From Ephydatia muelleri (Eukaryota > Porifera > Demospongiae > Spongillida > Spongillidae): a DNA stretch of 64,000 bases. The stretch spans positions 2,962,812 to 3,026,811 of the forward strand of contig JABACO010000003.1 in assembly GCA_013339895.1 (NCBI GenBank). The letters run 5' to 3'. A model generated the notes under the pieces. The model was not told the DNA's origin. It saw only the letters and a list, made by a program, of their open reading frames with translations, and made no database searches. Shown here one piece after another: positions 26,407 through 41,175 of the stretch; the stretch's first letter is position 1; every line of letters starts with the position of its first letter. The translations under genes were made by a program, and so were the position numbers.

Positions 26407-26847
26407 CTTCTCCTTTCTTCTGAAAACTGTTTTTTTCCCGTTTCACAAGCAGAAGGCACAGCTGTCGATTGTATTTCATTGCCCCCCAGCGCTTTACGTC
26501 AAACCCGCGAAGTGGCGCAAAAGGGCAGCTGGGGGGATGGGTCTACTGATTTAGAGCGCAATTAATAATTCTCAATAATCTCAGAGCATGCTCAAGTGGT
26601 TTGCCGTTTCATGGAGATCGCATAGACACTTCCAACTTCTGCGATTAACCAGAATGATGAGCGAAGACAGCGCCTCCAGCAAAGCGGCTTTGTACAGAGG
26701 ATATAGAATGTAGCGAGCCAGGAAACAGATCGAAAAGGCGGACGACACTGCAGACATCGCGGAAAGCAAAGTGAGGAGCATCACGTGCTTCTGCTCCCGT
26801 TGTATGTGATGACCGTTTCACATTGTCGTGGGAGCGTAGGGCGGGAA

Positions 26848-29800
26848 ATGCACGCAAAGAAATGCGCTCTGCTGCTCGCATACAGCGGGAAGGGCTACCT
26901 CGAATGCAGTGGTGAGAATCTCTTGGAGTTTTCCCCGCGTGCATATCGCCTCCATCCGTGTTACCAGGAACCCAGGTGTTCGCACAATCGAACACGACCT
27001 CATCAAGGCGCTCTCTGATGCCAATGCAGTGCCGGAACACGCCAAGGGCAATCCAGGAAAGGCAAGGGTGTCTATGCTTTTTGCCACACACACGGGTCTG
27101 TTGCTTTTATATGTATTCCTGTGCAGCTCTTGTTTCAACGCTGTGCACGCACTGACAAGGGCGTTTCAGCAGCTCGACAGCTGGTGTCACTGAAGATAGA
27201 ACCCGTTGCCTGTTCACTGTGTTTTCTACCTATGATTGACATGCCTGCCCCACCTCCTTCCTCTTTCCACCCTCCCCTTACCTCCTCTCCCTACCTGTGT
27301 TCCCTTGCACTTTATGTTTACTTCCACCTGCGCAATACCCTTCCTCCATCTTGTTCTGTGTGTTTGTCTCTAGTCCTTACCTATTTTTTCTTCCATCCTT
27401 CTCAATATCTCTCTTCTTCCCCTTCTCCTCTCCCTTTCCTCCCTATGACTTTCCTACTCTCTTTTCTGCTTCCTTTCTCTCCAATGCTCACCTCGTTGTC
27501 ATGACAACATTTTCCTCTTGAGCGCTATGTTGATGAAATCACAGGCACACCTCCCACCAGAGATCAGAGTCATTGGTACCTAAACACACCCTGTGGTCCT
27601 CACCCTCTTGTCCCCATCAACCGCTTGCCCACACACACACATACCACACCCACACACACACACACACACATACCACACACATCCACACACCATACCACAC
27701 ATACAGCACTGAAGAGGGTGACCAAGGGTTCACTAGCAATGGCCACCAGGCGTGCAGTGCCCGCTCCTATGAGTATGTCCTGCCCACCTTTGCCTTCGCC
27801 CCATTCCATGTGAGTCCTGTGGGAGGGGCAGGGAAAGGGAGGGGAGGAGGCAGGAAAAGGGATTGTTTGTGCTGGTTTAGGATATTTGTTATGTAATATG
27901 GGATCGTTTCTGTGAAAAGGGACCTAGCGCATAGATTATAAAATTTCCAATACGCACAATAGAATGTAACACTTGCGTTGATATGTATGGCTAATTAAAA
28001 TTCAGAGCCTTAAAATTTCGTGACAGATACTTTGATTCTCAGTGCGTAAACACAATGTGAAGAGGACATTTCAACCTTCTAGAATATTTTTAAAAAATTG
28101 AAATCTTGAAGACACATGCGTTAGGTCCAGAAACAATCCCCATATAGATATTGTTGTGGCAGCTGTGTTTAGTTCCTGGGTGTGTTTTGGTTTTGCTGAA
28201 ACACCATTTAGTGTGAAAATGGTGGAGTGTTTAAAAAGTCTGGAGAGTATGTGGTTAAGGGGTGTGTTCTCGTTGACACCTCCTCCCCAGGCCACACGGC
28301 TGGATTACAGGATTACAGACCAGTTGGTGGACAGGATCAACGAGTTCCTCCTCAGTACGAAGGGACACACAACTTCCACAACTTCACATCTGGAAAGTGC
28401 GTGTACCTCATTGCAGCAGCTCACCAGTTATTGTATTGTAGTCAAATTATGTCTTAATAGCTGTCTTTACCTCTCTCCTTCCCTCTCTCGTCCTCCCTCT
28501 CCCCTCCCTCCTCTCCCCTCCCTCCTCTCCCCTCCCTCCTCTCCCTCCTCCTCCCCTCCCTCTCTCTCCCCTCCCTCCTCTCCCCTCCCTCCTCTCCCCC
28601 CTTCTTCCTCTCCCCTCCCTCTCTCCCCTCCCTCTCTCTCTCCCTCCCTCCTCTCCCCTCCCTCCTCTCCCCTCCCTCCTCTCCCCTCCCTCCTCTCCCC
28701 TCCCTCCTCTCCCCTCCCTCCTCTCCCCTCCCTCCTCTCCCCTCCCTCCTCTCCTCTCCCCTTCTTCCCCTTACAGAGAGGCCACAGAGACTAGTGCCAA
28801 GAGATATATCATGTCCTTCAAGGTTAGCCATTGTTCTCCCATATAGAAAGGCATCAGTCTAACCGAGTGCACTGTGTGATGTCATCGCTGTTCTTGTCTT
28901 ATTCCTCCCTCCCCCTCCTCCTCGTCCCCTCCACCCTCCCTTTTCACCTCCAATCTGTCCCCTCCTTCCCTCTCCCCCTCCCCCTCCTCCCTTCCCCCCT
29001 CCTACCCACTAGTGTGGGAACAGGTTTGTAGCCAGTGCAGAGTGTGATGAGTGCCCTCAGAAGAAGGAGGTGGAGTTCATCTCACTACACGTCCAGGGGC
29101 AGAGCTTCATGATCCATCAGATCAGGAAGATGATTGGTAATATACCTCAGTCCTGCCTATCCTCCCCCAGTCCTCCCTTCCCCCCCCCCCCCTCCCCCAG
29201 TCCCTCCCTTCCGCCCCCCCCCCCCCCCCCTCCCCACCCTTCCATTCTAATGCTTGCTCCATCTAGGTCTGCTAATCGCCATAGTGAAGGGATACATCCC
29301 TGAGGGAAGCATCACTAGAGCATACACCATGGAAAGAGCTGAGATCCCCAAGGCCCCTGGGATTGGTCTTCTGTTGGACAATGCAAGTGGCCAGCAAGAC
29401 TTTCCTTTCCCCTCTCTCCTTTCCTCTTCCTCTTGCCTACCCTTCTCTCCCCTTCCCTCCTCACTCTATCTTGGACCTTTTATCCTACAGGTTCATTTTG
29501 AGCTCTACAACAAACGTTTTGCTGACAATGGAATCCACCCAGGTTGGACTGGACACAGTATGAAGATACGATACAAGCATTCAAGCGAGACTACATCTAC
29601 AAGACCATAATCGAAACTGAAATCAAGGAGCTCTCGTATCCAAACCCCATTCCCCAGTCTACGCCCATCTACTGGCACAATATGTCTTTTCCTTCCTCCA
29701 TGCCTCCACCCTCCATCCATTTCATCCCTCTCTCCTCCCCATTGACCCCTCTTCACTGCCTTGTGATGACCTTGACTTGTCTCACAGTATGATGCATTGG

Positions 29801-30303
29801 CTCAGTAGTCTTCTGAAGCACGATTTCACTTACTACCTAAAGCCAGAGCAAAGTCAAACTCCTGCTCCCGAAAGTCAAATGCAACAAAGCCAAGCTACTG
29901 TGTCATGTGACATGCAAGAGAGTCAAGCTTCTGTCTCATGTGACATGCAAAGCCAAGCTTCTGTGTCATGTGACATGCAAGAGAGTCAAGCTACTGTGTC
30001 ATGTGACAATGCAAAGCCAAGCTTCTGCTGTGTCATGTGACATGCAAGAGAGTCAAGCTTCTGTGTCAATGTGACATGCAAAGCCAAGCTTCTGTGCCAT
30101 GCGACATGCAAAGCCAAGCTACTGTGTCATGTGACATGCAAAGCCAAGCTTCTGCTGTGTCATGGTGACATGCAAGAGAGTCAAGCTTCTGTGTCATGTG
30201 ACTTGCAGCAAACTCAGGATTCATCGTCATGTGACATACTGCGAGATCATTCACCAGTTGCAGAGCAAGAGACGTTATCAGAAAAGAACACACACCTTTT
30301 TAG
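26848..30303 (+). CDS. PUS1: tRNA pseudouridine synthase, PUS1/TruA type, right copy
   Basis: Exons I can place: 26848-26911, 26968-27067, 27127-27204, one near 27513-27584 (HLPPEIRVIG), one near 27707-27808 (clean YEYVLPTFAFAPFH), one near 28310-28395 (GTHNFHNFTSGK after a missing G), AKRYIMSF at 28777-28822, QSFMIHQIRKMI near 29014-29136, GYIPEG near 29268-29389, the DWTQY exon near 29491-29632 (one A missing) and the tail exon from 29789. The junction between the third and fourth exons is not resolved. Several indels break the tail frame after 30000. Combining both arms gives an ordinary PUS1 core, so I regard the gene as functional and the breaks as consensus errors. Confidence 0.88.
28460..28770. 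repeat. CCCTCCCTCCTCT-type tract in PUS1 intron, right copy
   Basis: Pure pyrimidine on the coding strand, immediately upstream of the exon encoding AKRYIMSF, so it also serves as an extreme polypyrimidine tract. Confidence 0.9.
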
Positions 30304-30693
30304 AATGTTTTACTATTAAGAAAATCTATCACTTTCATCTTCACTATTTATAGGAAGGAGCATGTGGTGTATGTGTGAGTGAGTGCGTCTGTATGTGTGC
30401 ATGTGTGAGTGTGTCTGTGTGTGGAGTGTATGTGTGAGTGTGTATGTGTGGAGTGTGTATGTGTGCATGCAGAGTTGTCAGATCCAGCAGTTGCTATGGC
30501 GAGGAATAATACAGCCGCATGTATGCCTCTCTGTGGCGTAGCCTTCTTTCCTCCTTCTCTGTTCTTAGCTGTGCGCGTGCAAAGCGGAAGTGGTTGCTGG
30601 TGTGTGGAGTGCAAAGACAATCTCTCATTGACTTACAATTGTCTTGGGCTCTGCGCCCGGAAGCTCAATGTCTGTGGACCGCCTTGCAGTCCC

Positions 30694-31450
30694 TCACCTT
30701 GTGGTACACGTGGGGATCAGGTGACCTTGGGGGGGGGGGGGGGGGAGGGGGGTGAGATACTATGTCAGTGCTATGCTCTGCACATGTGAGTTACATACAA
30801 CCCATGGTGAGGTGGCTGGAAGCAATCTGCGCACAGGATGGATGATCCGCACTCAAAGTAGTCTCCTATTGGTTCCTTGTGACACGAGGAGCACTTGAGG
30901 AAATCAAACCAATTGGAAAATGAAACAAATTAGTTGTGTCGTAGCCTTCATCATGTATGAATCATAATAATGTGTTTACATACACAACAGTGCTATTATT
31001 TACGCGCATATATACAGAAAGGTATACTTAATCAAGGAGGCGAACTTGTACGCTATATGCGTATCCTTTACTAGGCCATGTAAGTACTTGAGAGGCCATG
31101 AGCGACAGATTCGAAATGTGTCCGTGGTTTCAATCACGTACAATATCTGGTACAGACCTTTGGTGCACTTCACGACGACACTCTTTTTAAGGGTCTTCTT
31201 CCCTCCAAACGCTTCCTCGAACTCTATGTGTCGATTTCTGGGTTCATCATGGCCGTACGCCCCCGGCCTGCCAAAAGGGGAGGGGTAATGCAGGATAGGG
31301 GGGAGGGGGGAGGGGCTCACCCCGGGGTGCTAGCTCCTCCTATTTCTGGTAACCGCGGTATGGAAATGTCAAAGGGCTTGTAACTAGGCCTGACGTGCTG
31401 CTGTTGTGATCTGTCGTAGTCGGCCGGCCCAGGGCCCGCAACCTAAACAT
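30694..31450 (-). CDS. Unidentified Cys-rich small protein, right copy
   Basis: Mirror of 19850-20611. Exon 2 is clean here (TTTGGAGGG), which supports the frame through FEEAFGGKK and the CTK|CSSC junction, but exon 1 has two extra bases (AAGCCCTTTGAC against AAGCCTTGAC) that lead to a stop. Each arm therefore repairs the other. The final exon is preceded by a C run as in the left arm. Confidence 0.43.
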
Positions 31451-32079
31451 GGCCGCCGCGAGCAATTACATCTTGTTTAAACCACGCCTGGAGAGGGTGT
31501 TTTTAGGGTCGAACCTTTCTTTGTATTTGCAAACGTGTTCCCGCTCGTAGCGCCAAAAAACCACCCTCTCTTGCTTCTAGGTCGTTTGTCCAGCTGGCTC
31601 AGAAATAGCCTCACCTAGGTACAAAAAAAAAACAAAAACAACCAGTTTACGGACTGCATACATTTTGCAGACCCTCTCCCTATTGCAGACCCCCTCCCCC
31701 CTCCTCCTCCTCTCTCACTGGCTAGCTACGTACAGGAGGTGGGTCGTAGCAGCCGGGGCCGTCTATTGGGAGGCGCCTCTAGGCACTGTTCGATTCCAGC
31801 GCGAGAATGCGGAGGGTGATACGGCATCATAAGTCGCTCCGAAAACACTGCCAAAGGCAGCCTTCGTCTTGTGTGGCCTGTGGCCTACGCCAGCAATGAA
31901 AATCACAGGAGACTTGAAGATACAACAAAAACTGCTTACTTTGTTGAACCTCAGCCATCATTCAAAGAAACACCTCAATTGAATTCATACGAGTGTTAAA
32001 TACACTTGGTGTTATAAGCAATCCATTACAACGGGAGAACTTTCACACACACACACAACCGCGTACCACAGTGGAACAA

Positions 32080-34917
32080 ATGGGGTTCCTCGGAGTGGAG
32101 TTTATGCTCGTTATATTTGCCGTCATTATGGCTCTCGGCTTTCTTACCACGTGAGTTTCATCAATCGAGTACTCGTGTCGTGACTTTTAAAAGACGCTTT
32201 TAAAACAGATACATTGTGGCCGTACAGAACAACCACGTGACTCCATATCTGCCTTACATCAGGTAGGTTTTGTGTTCGAGTAGTTTTACGAATATTGGAA
32301 CTTTGCGATTCGGTTCAAATAAAATGTTCAAGCGACACGGGACGCAATCCCCCTGAAAGCTGTATCTTCACCATCATATGCAGCGTCTCGTCATTCTTCT
32401 GTAAGTGACGTCACCATACCCCTCACCCCGTCCACCCCCATTGGTGCTCGCCCCGCCCACTCTCTCTCTCCCTCCCTCACCGTCCCAAGTATGCCTGATC
32501 GTCTACGTGAGGTTTCAAACACAACACCACTTCTACTATGAGAACGTGACGCCATCAAGTGCTGGAACACATGTGCCCTCATTGGTTGGCTTCCTGTCAG
32601 CTTCGGCCTGCTCTTAGCGGGTTTGCTTTCAGGTATGGATGAGTCACACCCCCGCCCTCTCCGACCCCCTCTACCCTCCTCCTCCCACCCTCCTCCCCTC
32701 CCTCCTCTCCCTATTTCTCCCTCCTCCCCCTCTCTCTCCTCCTCCCCTCTCTCTCCCTCCTCCCCTCTCTCCCTCCTCCCCTCTCTCTCCCCTCTCTCTC
32801 CCTCCTCCCCTCTCTCTCCCCCTCCTCCCCCCTCTCTCCTCCATCCTCTCACTCCCTCTCATCCCCTCTCTCCTCTCCCTCTCCTCTCCCCTCTCTCCCT
32901 CCCTCCTCCCCCCTCTCCCACCCTCTCTCTCTCCCTCCTTCCTCCCTCCCTCTTCCTCCATCTTCAATCAATCTTCCTTCCTCACACCTCCTAAACAGAG
33001 AGGGGTACAGAGTTTGCATTATTATTAAAAACCTTTATTGCATGGATGACATGGAATATGGGTGATGCTCCATTAACCCCCCACCTTCGTGAGGGGATGT
33101 GGTGAAGTAGCCGTGTTTTGTAATGGTGCATATGTGAGCCTCACTCACTAGGACAGTAAATGCCACACTAGCTCATCCACTCTGCCCTTCCCTTTTTCCC
33201 TACCCTTCCATCCCCTCCCCTCTCTCCCCTTCCATCCCCTCCCCCTCTCTCCCCTTCCATCCCTCCCCTCTCCCCTTCCATCCTCCCCTCTCTCCCCTTC
33301 ATCCCCTCCCCCTCTCTCCCCTTCCATCCCCTCCCTCTCTCTCCCCTTCCATCCCCTCCCCTCTCTCCCCTTCCATCCCCTTCCATCCCCTCCCCTCTCT
33401 CCCCTTCCATCCCCTCCCCTCTCTCCCCTTCCATCCCCTCCCCCCCTCTCTCCCCTTCCATCCCCTCCCCTCTCTCCCCTTCCATCCCCTCCCCTCTCTC
33501 CCCTTCCATCCCCTCCCCTCTCTCCCCTTCCTCCCCTCCCCTCTCTCCCTTCCCCTTCCATCCCCCCTCCCCTCTCTCCCCTTCCATCCCCTCCCCTCTC
33601 TCTCCCCTTCCCTCCCCTCCCTCCTCCTCCCCTTCCCTCCCCTCCCCTCTCATCCCCTCCCTCCCCTCCCGTCTCCTCCCTCCCCTTCCCTCCCCTCCCT
33701 CGTCTCCCTTCCCTCCCCGTCCCCTCTCCCTCTCCCTCTCCCCGCTCCCCTCTCTCCCCTTCCCTCCCCTCCCCCTCTCCTCCCCTTCCCTCCCGCGTCC
33801 CCTCTCTCACCCCTTCCATCCCCTCCCCTCTCCCCCTTCCTCTCCGCCTCCCTCTCTCTCCTCCTGTCCTCCCCTCCCTCTCTCCCCTTCCATCCCCCTC
33901 CCCTCTCTCCCCTTCCATCCCCTCCCCTCTCTCCCCTTCCATCCTCCTGTCCTCCCTCCCATGCCCTCCTCCTGTCTCTCCCTCTCCTTCCCTTCCCTCC
34001 TCCCCCTCTCTCCCCTTCCATCCTCTCCCCTTCCATCCCCCTCCCCTCTAACCCATCCCCTCCTTTTCCATCCCCTGTCTCTCTCCCCTTCTAACCTCCT
34101 GTCTGCCCCTCCCCTTCCATCCCTGTGTCTCCCTCCCCTTCCATCCTCCTGTCTCCCTCCACCACCTCACCCCCCCCCCCCCACCCCCTCATCTAACAGT
34201 TTGATCTCCACACCCTGATCTCTTTAGGCGGGCAATGTTCCAGTGGTCCACTTCATGGGTGCCATGACCATCTTCTGTGGAGGTGTGCTTTATGCCTGGT
34301 TGCAGAGTGTGGTCTCCTATCAGATTTACCATGTCAACCTCACCCATCATGGGGGCAGCATCTCAGTCTGTTTCAAGTTCTTTCTCTCCATCTTGGCCAC
34401 TGTCGTTGTTGTAACTGGTGAGAGTGCTGTGAGAGTGCTGTGAGGGTGATGTGGTGTGGGGTGAGTGATGTGGTGGTGTGGTGTGTGAGTGATGAGGTGT
34501 TTGGTTCATCATTTTCTTTACTGCTCTTTAGCTGTGGTGACTGGAGCCATCTCAAGGAATGTACCACACTCACAAGCAGGAGTGAGTGATTAAAATCATA
34601 ACCTGACTGAAATGGTTGCATGCTTGCATCTGCTCACTCTCTTTCCGTTTGCCTTCCTGGTCTCCCCCCTCCCATCCCTCTCTCCCTTCTTTCTCCACAC
34701 TCCATCTCTCCTCCACTCCCTCTTCCTCCTCCACCTACGTTTGCAAACTGGTCAGGTTCTCCATACATTGAGCACCTGGTCTGAGTGGCTGTCAGCTTGC
34801 ACCCTGACGCTCTTCTTCCTCACTCTGCACACTGATTTCAGGCGCATCCAAGTCAATGTGTTTGTGCAGCTTCGAGTCAATGAGGGTATTTACACCCCAA
34901 CACCGCTCAACCTGTGA
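32080..34917 (+). CDS. DRAM/TMEM150-type membrane protein, right copy
   Basis: Multi-pass (about six segments) protein of the Frag1/DRAM/Sfk1 family; members act in autophagy, lysosome or plasma-membrane signalling. Exons: 32080-32150 (MGFLGVEFMLV), 32209-32262, 32333-32400 (DTGRNPPESC), one near 32491-32631, 34228-34418 (VHFMGAM, GGVLYAWLQSVVSYQIY), a short exon near 34532-34580 (VTGAISRNVP), and a last exon from about 34756 (STWSEWLSACTLTLFFLTLH). The SEW motif and the final helix match the family well. The fourth exon has about five single-base indels here (for example GACGCCATC for GACGCACATC). Start chosen at the first ATG after a CACACACA-rich leader. Confidence 0.85.
32640..32990. repeat. 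Pyrimidine-rich intron block, right copy
   Basis: CCTCCCCTCTCTCTCC-type repeat in the DRAM-like gene, counterpart of 18293-18640, with a different unit order. Confidence 0.88.
33190..34170. repeat. 24-bp minisatellite in DRAM-like intron, right copy
   Basis: Complement of the left-arm array: CCCCTTCCATCCCCTCCCCT then CTCT. Internal unit deletions and truncated units (near 33260-33300) differ from the left arm. Confidence 0.92.
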
Positions 34918-36944
34918 CATGAGTGTGCTGGTTGTCCCTCACTGTCAACTGGGGGTTTCCTCTTAACACAATTCTCTCTCTCCGTCTAGCTGATGGTCGT
35001 ACATATGTGTGATGGTGTTGAGTGTCTGCAGCACAGTATTTGCACTCACAGGAACGATATATCAGATGCTGTTTTGTAACACTCGATATTGTGTTTTTCC
35101 CTTTCATTCGACAATTTAGTTAGTTTCCGTCCTCCTGATCATTCTAAATGAACATAAAGGTGCATGTATTTGTCCTGTCATGTGACCATTTTACATTACT
35201 GAAACGAAAATGAAGTGAAGCAGCCACAGATAGCATGCGACTATGCCCCCCCCCCCCCCTTCCACACACACACATTACATCTTATATCACCCTCGTTCAA
35301 GCTATTTCAAAGGCCATTCTGGGTAGATGCTTAACCATCAAAGACAATTTAGCACTTTAAATGCATTATGTATTCTGTGTATAATAAATTAAATGTAGTG
35401 TAGGTGTAGTGAACATTTTGTGTACATTGTGTATTCCTATATTTATTTGAATAATTACATTTGATTAAAAAAATGAAAGCCTGTATGTTCTATTTACATG
35501 TTCAACACATGAAGACCTTATTGAAGACCTTATTGAGAAGGTTAGAGAAGGTTGGGGTCTCTCACAAAGCCTCCAGGTATAGAATGGATAGTCTCGTACC
35601 CAGACCCAAAGTTACTCAGCTGAGGGTCACAGCGCTGCATAATGCACGACTGGGCGGGTGGCTTTTGGTTCGATCATTTTTATAAATGTTAAAATCTTTA
35701 ACCCTTACGCCGCCTCTAATCTAAAAACCATCAGCAGCATGCTACCGTAGCCATGAAAGAGGAATATATGCCTTGAAGTGGAACATGCATCTTTCATACC
35801 ACTCATTCTTTCTTGCACAGGTGGGCAAGCTTCAGATGAGAACCTGGCCCTTGAATACACATAATTGAGCTTTGCAGCAAAGAGAATGTAAGGAGGCATC
35901 TCAACCACATGATGGTTAAGCTATAAGCCTGACTCCATTCAGTGGAGAGCAGAGAGCTTATAGCTTGTTGTGGCTTGAGGGCCGTCATTACATGCCTGTG
36001 ACACAACCTCCACTTGACCTGGTGTCAAGGAAAGCTTTGTTTAGGCCGCAATATGCTCTTACGTTATTAGCACATACAAGGTTGTGTCTGTTTTGATTTG
36101 TATATTGTTTTTTAAAAAAGGATGGATGCCCTGAAGATAATCCTAGTACTTCAAAAGGGCCTTTGTGATGTAATCTTCATTGAACAAAGGCACTTCCTGT
36201 CTTATGTGAACATCAAGGTGTTGATTAAGTGGGACTCCTTTTACATATAATTTAGCTATATGCATTCTTATGCTAATCTGTTTATACTGCACACACCATA
36301 GGGAGTTTTGGAGCTTTGCATTGGGTTCACGGAATTCAATAACAGAACGTCTTGGATTACATTGTAGTGGGGGAGAGGGGGTGGGGGGAGATGTGGGGGG
36401 GGAGAGGGGGGAGAGGGGGGTGGGGTGGGGGAGATGTGGGGGAGAGAGGGGGTGGGGTGGGGGAGATGTGGGGGAGAGGGGGGGTGGGGTGGGGGGAGAT
36501 GGGGGGTGCCTAGGTGAATTGAGAGAGAATCTTGAATAGTGTTGACATTTGTTACGTTATAACCCTGAATGGGTATGTTTCGACCAATGGTACTAAATCA
36601 AAGCTTCCAGACCATTTATCGCAATCTTTGTGCACGTGGATGTGTTGATGCTGTTATGAGCCCAAGATTTGATTCGTTGCTCAGTCGTTTTTGGAGCACG
36701 CTACTAAGCATACACCTGTGCACAAGGAATTTGTACACGCTCACTTTTTCGCATGCTTCGACAACCACAACGCCTTCTACTTTAGCAAGGCACTATAATC
36801 TTTCGAGATTAAGTAGTTAAGAGATATTCATTTATCCAAGGAATTGAGATTAGATCACCACGCGGGCATCGTTTGGGTTTTCCACTTTCACGCTCAACAC
36901 GTGGCATTTCGTGCAGACTTCAGTTTTTCGTCTTTCCTTTTGCA
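34918..36944. other. 2 kb gene-poor interval, right copy
   Basis: Mirror of 14342-16371. Contains the single MITE end at 35590-35607 and the G-rich block at 36368-36505, whose unit order differs from the left arm. No gene recognised. Confidence 0.5.
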
Positions 36945-38855
<1,911 letters not shown>

Positions 38856-38997
38856 AATGTGTACACTTGTCGTTTTGGTCATTCATACAGGAACGTGTGT
38901 GTGCATAAACGCAACATAAATTTACGTCATGGGGAAAGGTGGCTAACACGTTACACGTCCACGTGCGAAAGAATAAATGATGGCGGGATGTGTGGCT

Positions 38998-39306
<309 letters not shown>

Positions 39307-39450
39307 TTAATTGCTTGTGATCACGTGAGAACGAATTAGTTGATTATGCACATGGATACGACGCTAGTCATAAAAAGCGGAGGTGTCACATTTACATAGC
39401 AGTCGGAGTGAAGGAGTGTATTGTATTACGTGAAGCGCTTTCACTCTGAG

Positions 39451-39906
39451 ATGGGTCAGTATAATAAGTGCCTTCAGATAACGTTCATACTTTTCCAGCT
39501 CCTTTTCATCGTAAGTTCTGACTGTGAAGATTTTTTAGTGATGTGTATTGAATACAGACGCAGATTTCAGCGACGGTGTAATCTCACCCTTTCACTTTTT
39601 ATTCTCTCACCTCCAGGCCTTTGGTGCGGTACTGATTGGTGTCGGGGCATGGGTAGGTGTCACCGTCAGCCCTACCAATTACCAAGCCGTTGTGAGCGCG
39701 ACTGAGTTCAAGGCAGCGCCTTACGTCATCGTCGCGTGTGGCTGCATTGTCATCGCCATCGCTGCCGTGGGCATGTTCGGAGCATGTTGTTCTTCAGTGT
39801 GCAACAAGATCCTACTTGGAGTGGTAAGTGACCCCTTCCTTCTCCCTTCCCTTCCTTCCTAGGTGACCCCGGCACTTAGTCTCGTTTCCAGATCCAAATC
39901 GCGGGT

Positions 39907-39945
<39 letters not shown>

Positions 39946-40012
39946 GGGGGGAAGGCACTTTACCGGACCACTATCACGGTCCGTTAATTTGGGTCTGGGA
40001 ACGGGAGTACCC

Positions 40013-40056
<44 letters not shown>

Positions 40057-41113
40057 ATCAATGCAAGGGTGTCAAATATTTCACAGTAGAGCCTGGGTTG
40101 ATGGACCATGGCTAAGGGAGATTTAAGTGGAGGTGTTGTTTGGCAAACATGTGCTGCTTCAGTGACCTTGTCAGCCACTCAATTGTCAAAAGGTGGTATG
40201 TAGGTTTGTTCCGAGCCACTGAGTCAAATGTAAAAGACCAGAACATGAATTAGTTACACGGACATTAGTTACACTGACATAACCCCACAATTTAATACAC
40301 TGATCTGCTAATATTTTTTTATTTTTAGGAGGGGGGAGGGCGGGGGGATCTTTGCCACTGACATAGCTGATTGGGCCTAGCTAGCATGTAGGTGGTGGTA
40401 GATGTGCAGCATTGTACCAAAGTACTCGTGTTGAGCATGTTGTTGTTGACTTGCGGTCAATTCTATAGTGTCTAGCTGTTTGGACACACTGGTGTCTTAG
40501 GTGGGTGTGGTTGGAAGGCACATGTGGTAGAATTGTGAGGGCCCAGTATGGTCTGGGGCCACATGCAGGAAATTGGAATGGTCTGGAGCCGTATGCAGAG
40601 GATTGGAATGGTCTGGGGTCCTGAGTCAGCAATCTGTGGTTAGAATGGTCTGGGGTTGATCCACGCATAATGGAATGGTCTGGGGTTGATCCACGCATAA
40701 TGGAATGGTCTGGGGTTGATCCACGCATAATGGAATGGTCTGGGGTTGATCCACGCATAATGGAATGGTCTGGGGTTGATCCACGCATAATGGAATGGTC
40801 TGGGGTTGATCCACGCATAATGGAATGGTCTGGGGTCAGTCAGCACCCAAAGGTGGCAGAAATGTGTGGGGGAAAAAGTCAATAATTCAAGACACTGTTT
40901 ATATAATGCTTCACGATGAGAAGGGCAATGTTATGTTTACAACTTAAGACATCCTGCACAGTTCGTGTTTATTAGATGAGAATAGTGATATAGTGTGCCT
41001 GGCAGTGTGTTGTAACCACACCCATCTCCGTTCACAGTACATCATTGCAACATTGAGCATTCTGGGTTTGCAGCTGGCAGGAGGCATTGCTGGGTTTGTG
41101 TTCAGAGATAAGG

Positions 41114-41175
<62 letters not shown>

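Noticed and set aside
30409..30789. Cys-rich frame on the plus strand (CWCVECKDN region)
   Set aside because: Tempting because of many Cys, but the left arm has several indels there, it overlaps the last exon of the opposite-strand gene, and no partner exons were found.
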